Source: Clostridia bacterium (lineage in GTDB: Bacteria > Bacillota > Clostridia > Christensenellales > CAG-138). From it: 64,000 nt of DNA. Shown here in pieces: positions 59,778 to 64,000 of the stretch. How positions within the stretch are numbered: position 1 is the stretch's first letter; every line of letters starts with the position of its first letter. A model generated the notes under the pieces. That model saw only the letters and a program-made list of their open reading frames with translations, was not told the origin of the DNA and ran no database searches. The stretch is from the NCBI GenBank assembly GCA_016292635.1, contig JAEDIC010000006.1:1-64000 (forward strand), given 5' to 3'. Both the position numbers and the translations under genes were made by a program.

Positions 59778-60218
59778 TTATGCATTATCGACACCCTTTA
59801 TCCCTATATAATATGCACATATCGCCCACAGCGTGGACAGCAGGCTCACTGTGGCTATGGCTGCGGGTTCGGAAATATTCGGTTTTACTTCAGCAACGGC
59901 ATTAGTAATTATGCCTGCCAATATCCCGACGAACAGCGCATATGGCAACACCTTGACAAACCTCGGCCTTTCCTCTTCCACCATGCCCTCCTTCATCAGG
60001 GAGGCGGTGCGAAACAGCGCAAATAAACCGCACATTGAAAGATACGACAGTATGCCTTCCAGTGACAGAATGCTTCCCCACGAAGTATCATAGCACAGCA
60101 TTACAATAAGCCGCTCCACATATATAACCGCAAGCGATCCAATCAGGGCATCAATAAACAGCATTACAGCCTTTATAAATTTTCCCGTATTAAGCTTTAA
60201 TATCTGCCTGTAAAACAT
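59778..60218 (-). CDS. Membrane protein of unknown function
   Basis: A 146-aa protein with three to four hydrophobic segments (about 15-40, 55-70, 88-108 and 120-140) and a charged loop (MKEGMVEEERPRF). I recognise no family. It follows the secreted-protein gene on the same strand, 69 bp apart, and lies between two homologous putative small-RNA units. An accessory or protective partner of the secreted protein is conceivable. Confidence 0.6.
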   Translation of the reverse strand: MFYRQILKLNTGKFIKAVMLFIDALIGSLAVIYVERLIVMLCYDTSWGSILSLEGILSYLSMCGLFALFRTASLMKEGMVEEERPRFVKVLPYALFVGILAGIITNAVAEVKPNISEPAAIATVSLLSTLWAICAYYIGIKGVDNA

Positions 60219-60287
60219 GGCCTTTATCCCTCCTACGGGTCATTATTTATTGGGTCGAAAAGCATCCCGCAAAACATATTATGTTTT

Positions 60288-60728
60288 CTACGCCTTAAAA
60301 GCATATACAATGGTGGGATAGGAAGTCAGTTCATCAGTTCGTGCTGAATCGGCATACCACCTAAATTCCTTTTTTTGATAGAATCCCGGCATGGTATTGT
60401 GGTATGCAGTACGAACTTTATAATATAACATCGGAGTAGTAAGGAATCCCCCGGCTGAACCCAATATTACAGAAGCGAGAGTTTGGAAATCATTCGCAGA
60501 TATACCGGGGATTATCTGGCTAAGCACCGCTGCTAATGCGCCGACGGTCATATTTGACAACACTACATCCAGCACCGTACTTCCATTACTCCATGCCCCG
60601 TACGAACCATATCCTCCGCCGCCGGATGGGTCGCTGGTTGAATGTGACCAGGAAAAGCCGTCTCTGGGTTCAATCCCGTTAGCATATGCATTACCAGCAC
60701 AACCAAGAAGCATCATCAAGACCAACAA
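60288..60728 (-). CDS. Secreted glycine-rich protein, unusual start
   Basis: At least 146 aa. A signal peptide (hydrophobic core LLVLMMLLGCAGNAYA, cleavage after AYA) is followed by a Gly/Ser/Tyr-rich segment (SGGGGYGSYGAW), a hydrophobic Ala/Gly stretch (GALAAVLSQIIPGI...VILGSAGGFLTTP) and an aromatic C-terminus. The frame runs upstream to give KKFFNKTTALLL, a perfect signal N-region, but after the strong SD (AAAGGAG) there is no ATG/GTG/TTG in that frame. Usable starts are CTG/TTG near 60728. Function unknown; bacteriocin-like character is only a guess. Confidence 0.55.
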   Translation of the reverse strand: MLVLMMLLGCAGNAYANGIEPRDGFSWSHSTSDPSGGGGYGSYGAWSNGSTVLDVVLSNMTVGALAAVLSQIIPGISANDFQTLASVILGSAGGFLTTPMLYYKVRTAYHNTMPGFYQKKEFRWYADSARTDELTSYPTIVYAFKA

Positions 60729-61117
60729 CAGAGCCGTAGTTTTGTTGAAAAATTTCTTTCTCCTTTCACTATGTAATGAGCAATCCGGTCAACCAATAGT
60801 TTTCATCCATCTTTTCACGATATTATGCCTATATTCTTAAAAAACCATCACTTCCGTCTTTATTCCGTTTGCTGTTTTTTTACATTTTAATTATATATTA
60901 ATATGCTTTTATTCTCTATATGGTATATAATTATTAACGAATTGTTCATACTCTATCACTTTTATGCGTAACATACGAAAAACGGCTCCCATTCTCATGG
61001 GAGCCGCGAAACTCATGTTGCCTTTGAAAGGGAACTTGTTTCTCACTTGCAAGTATATTATAACCTGCCCTAAGGAGGATTTCATCACAAAAGTATTACA
61101 AACCCATCAAATGTTGA
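60729..61117. other. AT-rich regulatory region with putative small RNA
   Basis: Very AT-rich between 60820 and 60960; it would supply the promoter of the secreted-protein gene. The right part holds the second putative small RNA. Confidence 0.5.
60978..61050 (-). ncRNA. Putative small RNA, copy 2
   Basis: -10 TATAAT at 61057-61062 (minus strand), about 73 nt, ending in CGGCTCCCAT/ATGGGAGCCG (10 bp, TCTC loop) with T5. The 5' section is shared with the copy at 59588-59663. The stem's inner pairs differ from copy 1 yet still pair. Confidence 0.5.
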
Positions 61118-61126
61118 TTAAGTTTT
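61021..61126 (-). repeat. 105-bp direct repeat, copy B
   Basis: Partner of 59634-59745, overlapping the end of the QueG-like gene by 9 bp. Confidence 0.85.
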
Positions 61127-62017
61127 GCTGAAATATTTGTTTAAAGCCCATTCCGCAGCTGTTTTTACTCCTTCAAAGGGGGAATCCTGCGCCTTCTCTA
61201 TTTCCGCGCGGTGTTTCCCATCTCTTGCAGCCATGGCGATAGCCTCGGCGGTAAGCTTGCCGCCCCCTGTCATGTTTTTGCCCACAATCTTTCTTGCGGC
61301 GGCGGTTTTCCCCTGTATGAGCGAGAGGGTATCAAAGGCCTCCCTAAGCGCGTCCGTCGGTTCGGCATACCCATTGCGTATATTGTAGGGACAGGCCCGC
61401 ATGCATTCCTCACAGCCTATATAGTGGCGCTGAAGCGGGCGTATGTCCTCCGGATGGAGAGGGTTGTCCATCCGCAGCCGCATACAGCGCCGTATATCCC
61501 GGCTGTGGGATATTGCTCCCGCCGGACAGGCGGCGGCGCAGGCGGCGCATCCCTCCGGGCAGGGCATATGTTCCATTTCGGGTTGTTCCGGCTCAGCCCA
61601 GTCCGTGGCTACGGCGTCCAGAATAAAACAGGAGCCGTAGGGAGGTATCCTCAGCAGGCCGTTTTTGCCCATATCGCCAATATTGTTTGCAAGGGCAAAG
61701 GCCCTTAAGGGTATGTTTGCCCGCTCGGCGTAAAAGCCCTCCTCCGTTATGCGCCCTATAAGTTCCTTTGCCGCAAAATATGCGGCGTTGGATGCGGGAT
61801 AATATGCCGGTATGGGTTCCTCCGGGGCGAATGTGCGGTATGGATACACCAGCAGCAGTATGCTCTTTGCCCTTGGGTAGGCTTCCCTTGGGTCGCCGAA
61901 AAGCCCCGTTGCTCCCTTGGCTGCGCCGGGGTCCCAGTTTGGTATGGGAGAGGGCGCAAGGGGATAGCACTCCGAAAAGCCCAGCTCATTTATGATTTTT
62001 ATCTGCCGATCCGTCAT
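61118..62017 (-). CDS. Epoxyqueuosine reductase (QueG)-like double [4Fe-4S] protein
   Basis: A 299-aa protein with two ferredoxin-type cluster motifs (CPEGCAACAAACPAGAI and CEECMRACPYN) and an N-terminal region of the QueG/DUF1730 fold (SILLLVYPY, ANIPLRAFAL). It lacks the C-terminal HEAT repeats of full QueG (about 380 aa), so it may be a shorter homologue with a different cobamide- or flavin-linked role. It ends inside the second direct repeat. Start overlaps nothing; 14 bp from rsmA. Confidence 0.82.
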   Translation of the reverse strand: MTDRQIKIINELGFSECYPLAPSPIPNWDPGAAKGATGLFGDPREAYPRAKSILLLVYPYRTFAPEEPIPAYYPASNAAYFAAKELIGRITEEGFYAERANIPLRAFALANNIGDMGKNGLLRIPPYGSCFILDAVATDWAEPEQPEMEHMPCPEGCAACAAACPAGAISHSRDIRRCMRLRMDNPLHPEDIRPLQRHYIGCEECMRACPYNIRNGYAEPTDALREAFDTLSLIQGKTAAARKIVGKNMTGGGKLTAEAIAMAARDGKHRAEIEKAQDSPFEGVKTAAEWALNKYFSKT

Positions 62018-62031
62018 GTCGAATTATACTA

Positions 62032-62841
62032 TTATTTCCCACCCTTTTCTATTTCCCCGGAAATAGCGGCAAATTGCGCCGTGGTTAGCCTTTCTGCCCG
62101 AATATTCCCGCCTATTCCAACGGCCTCGCATATTTCATTCAGCCGTTTGTCCGATATTCCCGCTGCCTTAAGGTTGTTTGCAAGGGTCTTTCGCCGCATG
62201 GCAAAGGCGCTCTCCAGCACCCACTGAAGGGCAGGATGGGCCTCCGCCTGCTTTCTTTCAAGGCACAGCACCACGGAATCCACCTCGGGCTGGGGGTAGT
62301 ACGCCTCCCTGGAAAGACGAAGGAGAGTGTTTATATCATAATAATGCTGCGCGAGCACCGTAAGGGGGCCGTATACCCTGTCTCCCGGCTCTGCGAAAAA
62401 CCGCTCCGCCGCCTCCTTCTGCATCATCAGCGTCATGTAGCGTATATTCGCCCCGCAGGTGATGAGCCGGGTGCATATGGGGGTGGTGATGTAATAGGGC
62501 AGGTTTCCCGCCACGGATACCTCTCCCCCAAGGCTTTGCGCAACGGCCTTTATATTCGCCTTTAGCGCATCCCCTTCCACAAGGATCAGCTTGTCGCCAA
62601 ATCTGCTGCGGAGTATTTCTGCCATGCGCCGGTCTATCTCTATGGCGGCAACGGGAGCTTCCCTGTTCAATAGCTTTTCCGTAAGGGCGCCCATGCCGGG
62701 GCCTATCTCTATTACAGCCCCCTTGCAGGAGGCGGCTATGGCCTCCGCGGCGTCATCATCCGCAAGGAAATTCTGACCCAGCGCCCTGTTGGGGTTTATG
62801 CCGTATTGTGCAAGCTGCGCCTTTATTGAAGCTATGCTCAT
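62032..62841 (-). CDS. rsmA: 16S rRNA (adenine1518/1519-N6)-dimethyltransferase
   Basis: A 269-aa KsgA/RsmA: N-terminal PNRALGQNFLADDD, SAM motif I VIEIGPGMGALTEKLL, motif IV NLPYYITTP, and the C-terminal RRKTLANNLKA helix. It dimethylates two adenines in helix 45. Normal length and full motif set. The QueG-like gene follows 14 bp downstream, so the two are probably cotranscribed. Confidence 0.96.
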   Translation of the reverse strand: MSIASIKAQLAQYGINPNRALGQNFLADDDAAEAIAASCKGAVIEIGPGMGALTEKLLNREAPVAAIEIDRRMAEILRSRFGDKLILVEGDALKANIKAVAQSLGGEVSVAGNLPYYITTPICTRLITCGANIRYMTLMMQKEAAERFFAEPGDRVYGPLTVLAQHYYDINTLLRLSREAYYPQPEVDSVVLCLERKQAEAHPALQWVLESAFAMRRKTLANNLKAAGISDKRLNEICEAVGIGGNIRAERLTTAQFAAISGEIEKGGK

Positions 62842-63005
62842 TTTTCCTTCCTTTCGGGGGTTTTGCCCCTGCTGTGTGTGTTCATTTTATCAAGGGCTTA
62901 CCGGGCTGTCAAACCGCCTGTGTAAACTTTCCATGTCATCCGTTTACAGGAGATTTTTGCCACGATATAATAATTACAATATGTATATGGAGATGAGAAA
63001 CTAAC

Positions 63006-64000
63006 TTGAAGCGCCTGTTGTGTATGATCCTCATAGCCATTATGGCAACCTCTCTGTGCTCCGGCTGCGTTGCTTCCTTAAGCGGAAAGCAGGTTTGCCT
63101 GGATTTTCTAAGCCGCATATCCGAGGGAGATTACGCTGGCGCATATGAGCTGCTGGACGACAGCATAAAGCTTTATTCCGATGAGGAAAACCTTGAAAGT
63201 CGGGGCCGCATAAGCCAGAATCAGTTCGTTGCCAAGTATTCAAACATATTTGACGCCCTTGAGATACAGTCCGTGGTGTATGAGAATATAACGATAGATC
63301 AGGGCGAAATATTCACCATAGCCAACTTTACCGGCACATACTCCTCCGCCTGCGCAGGGGATATAACCGGGGAGTACCGCATGGTGGCCCTTAAAAATAA
63401 CGGCAAATGGTGCATTGAATGGGCGCCGAACCTTATCTTCCCGGAAATGGAGTGGGGAGACACGGTGCGTGTAGCCACCATATCCGCAGAGCGGGGCGAG
63501 ATAATCGCCGACGGTCATGTGCTGGCCACCAAGGAAGGCAAAATTTCCGTATACGCCATGCCGGACAGGATTGCGGATACCGAAATGGAAAACTTCCTCA
63601 TAAAAACCTCAGCCCTCCTTGGCATGACCCGTCAGGATATCGAAAAGGCCATGGACAAGGCCTATGACGGCGTTGCGGTGCTTAAGCAGTATTATCAGGA
63701 CGATTTTTCCGAATACCTTGAAACGCAGCTTTTGGAAATAACCGGCATAGGCGTGGACTACGGCAACTACGGCTCTATGCGCAGCTATCCCGAGGGGGAT
63801 ATGCTGGCTCACACCATTGGCTATGTTGGCATAGTAAACGCCCCGGACCCGGAACAGCTTGACGCTGCCCTTGCGAAACTGAACGAGGGCCGCACCGCCG
63901 AGGACGGCCTGTATACCTCGGATTCCTATGTGGGCCGCAACGGCCTTGAGGCCCGGTATGAGCGGGAGCTTAGGGGCAAGGACGGCTATAGCATATACAT
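63006..64000 (+). CDS. Penicillin-binding protein, N-terminal part (runs off window)
   Basis: At least 331 codons, open to the right edge. TTG start at 63006 with GGAGATGAG upstream. Lipobox-type signal SLCSGC (Cys21), an NTF2-like MecA_N domain (about 30-140, FLSRISEGDYAGAYELLDD), then the PBP dimerisation domain with RGEIIADG (about 163) and HTIGYVG. The transpeptidase domain lies beyond the window. A class B PBP of the MecA_N type. Confidence 0.9.
   Translation, partial: MKRLLCMILIAIMATSLCSGCVASLSGKQVCLDFLSRISEGDYAGAYELLDDSIKLYSDEENLESRGRISQNQFVAKYSNIFDALEIQSVVYENITIDQGEIFTIANFTGTYSSACAGDITGEYRMVALKNNGKWCIEWAPNLIFPEMEWGDTVRVATISAERGEIIADGHVLATKEGKISVYAMPDRIADTEMENFLIKTSALLGMTRQDIEKAMDKAYDGVAVLKQYYQDDFSEYLETQLLEITGIGVDYGNYGSMRSYPEGDMLAHTIGYVGIVNAPDPEQLDAALAKLNEGRTAEDGLYTSDSYVGRNGLEARYERELRGKDGYSIY

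Overview
The window looks like a chromosome segment of an anaerobic, endospore-forming Clostridia-type Firmicute. The evidence is spoIIR, sleB and ypeB in tandem, a large Gram-positive SRP RNA with an Alu domain, a CIRCE/HrcA operator at clpB, a K+-dependent-type membrane pyrophosphatase and many oxygen-sensitive Fe-S proteins. Core genes favour the isoleucine codon ATA. I cannot name the genus.

Layout. 1-9.3 kb: truncated pckA, a PhzF-like enzyme, a hotdog thioesterase, a CorC/HlyC-type transporter, a LysR regulator, hppA and fused msrAB, with two copies of a roughly 190-bp repeat that has inverted termini. 9.4-14.3 kb: a selenium-trait operon (LysR, dehydratase activase, YedF, cysteine desulfurase, DUF3343 protein, double-cubane reductase). 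14.5-21.9 kb: a second operon in the same direction (FecCD-type ABC importer, MATE transporter, XdhC-like factor, divergent aldehyde:ferredoxin oxidoreductase homologue, tyrosine phosphatase). I read the two together as a selenium plus molybdate/tungstate cofactor locus. 22.2-31.2 kb: a block richer in ATC codons (zinc-ribbon, AIM24 and lipoprotein genes, then a solute-binding lipoprotein paired with a membrane-spanning LuxR regulator), probably acquired. 31.6-34.7 kb: DUF421 protein with a small partner, then a 1.6-kb insert bounded by a 45-bp duplication of the 3' end of tRNA-Met, carrying a DUF3796/XRE pair, followed by tRNA-Met and initiator tRNA-fMet.

35-46.9 kb: housekeeping and sporulation genes (nitroreductase, clpB, CYTH protein, GNAT, metallo-hydrolase, ypeB-sleB-spoIIR, ispE, murC) and a protein built of exact heptad repeats. 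47.3-55.5 kb: a compact, fully collinear phage-derived operon (scaffold candidate, N4-gp56-type capsid, adaptor, propeller, baseplate-like proteins, NlpC/P60 lysin, holin). It has its own promoter and host-like codon use, but no terminase, portal, tail tube or integrase in the window. This is the most interesting locus here.

55.8-64 kb: a TIGR02206-type membrane protein, a copper ATPase with a CopZ-like domain fused in frame behind an internal ribosome-binding site, SRP RNA, an unusual two-gene secreted/membrane unit framed by two homologous putative small RNAs with compensatory terminator stems, a QueG-like protein, rsmA and the start of a penicillin-binding protein.
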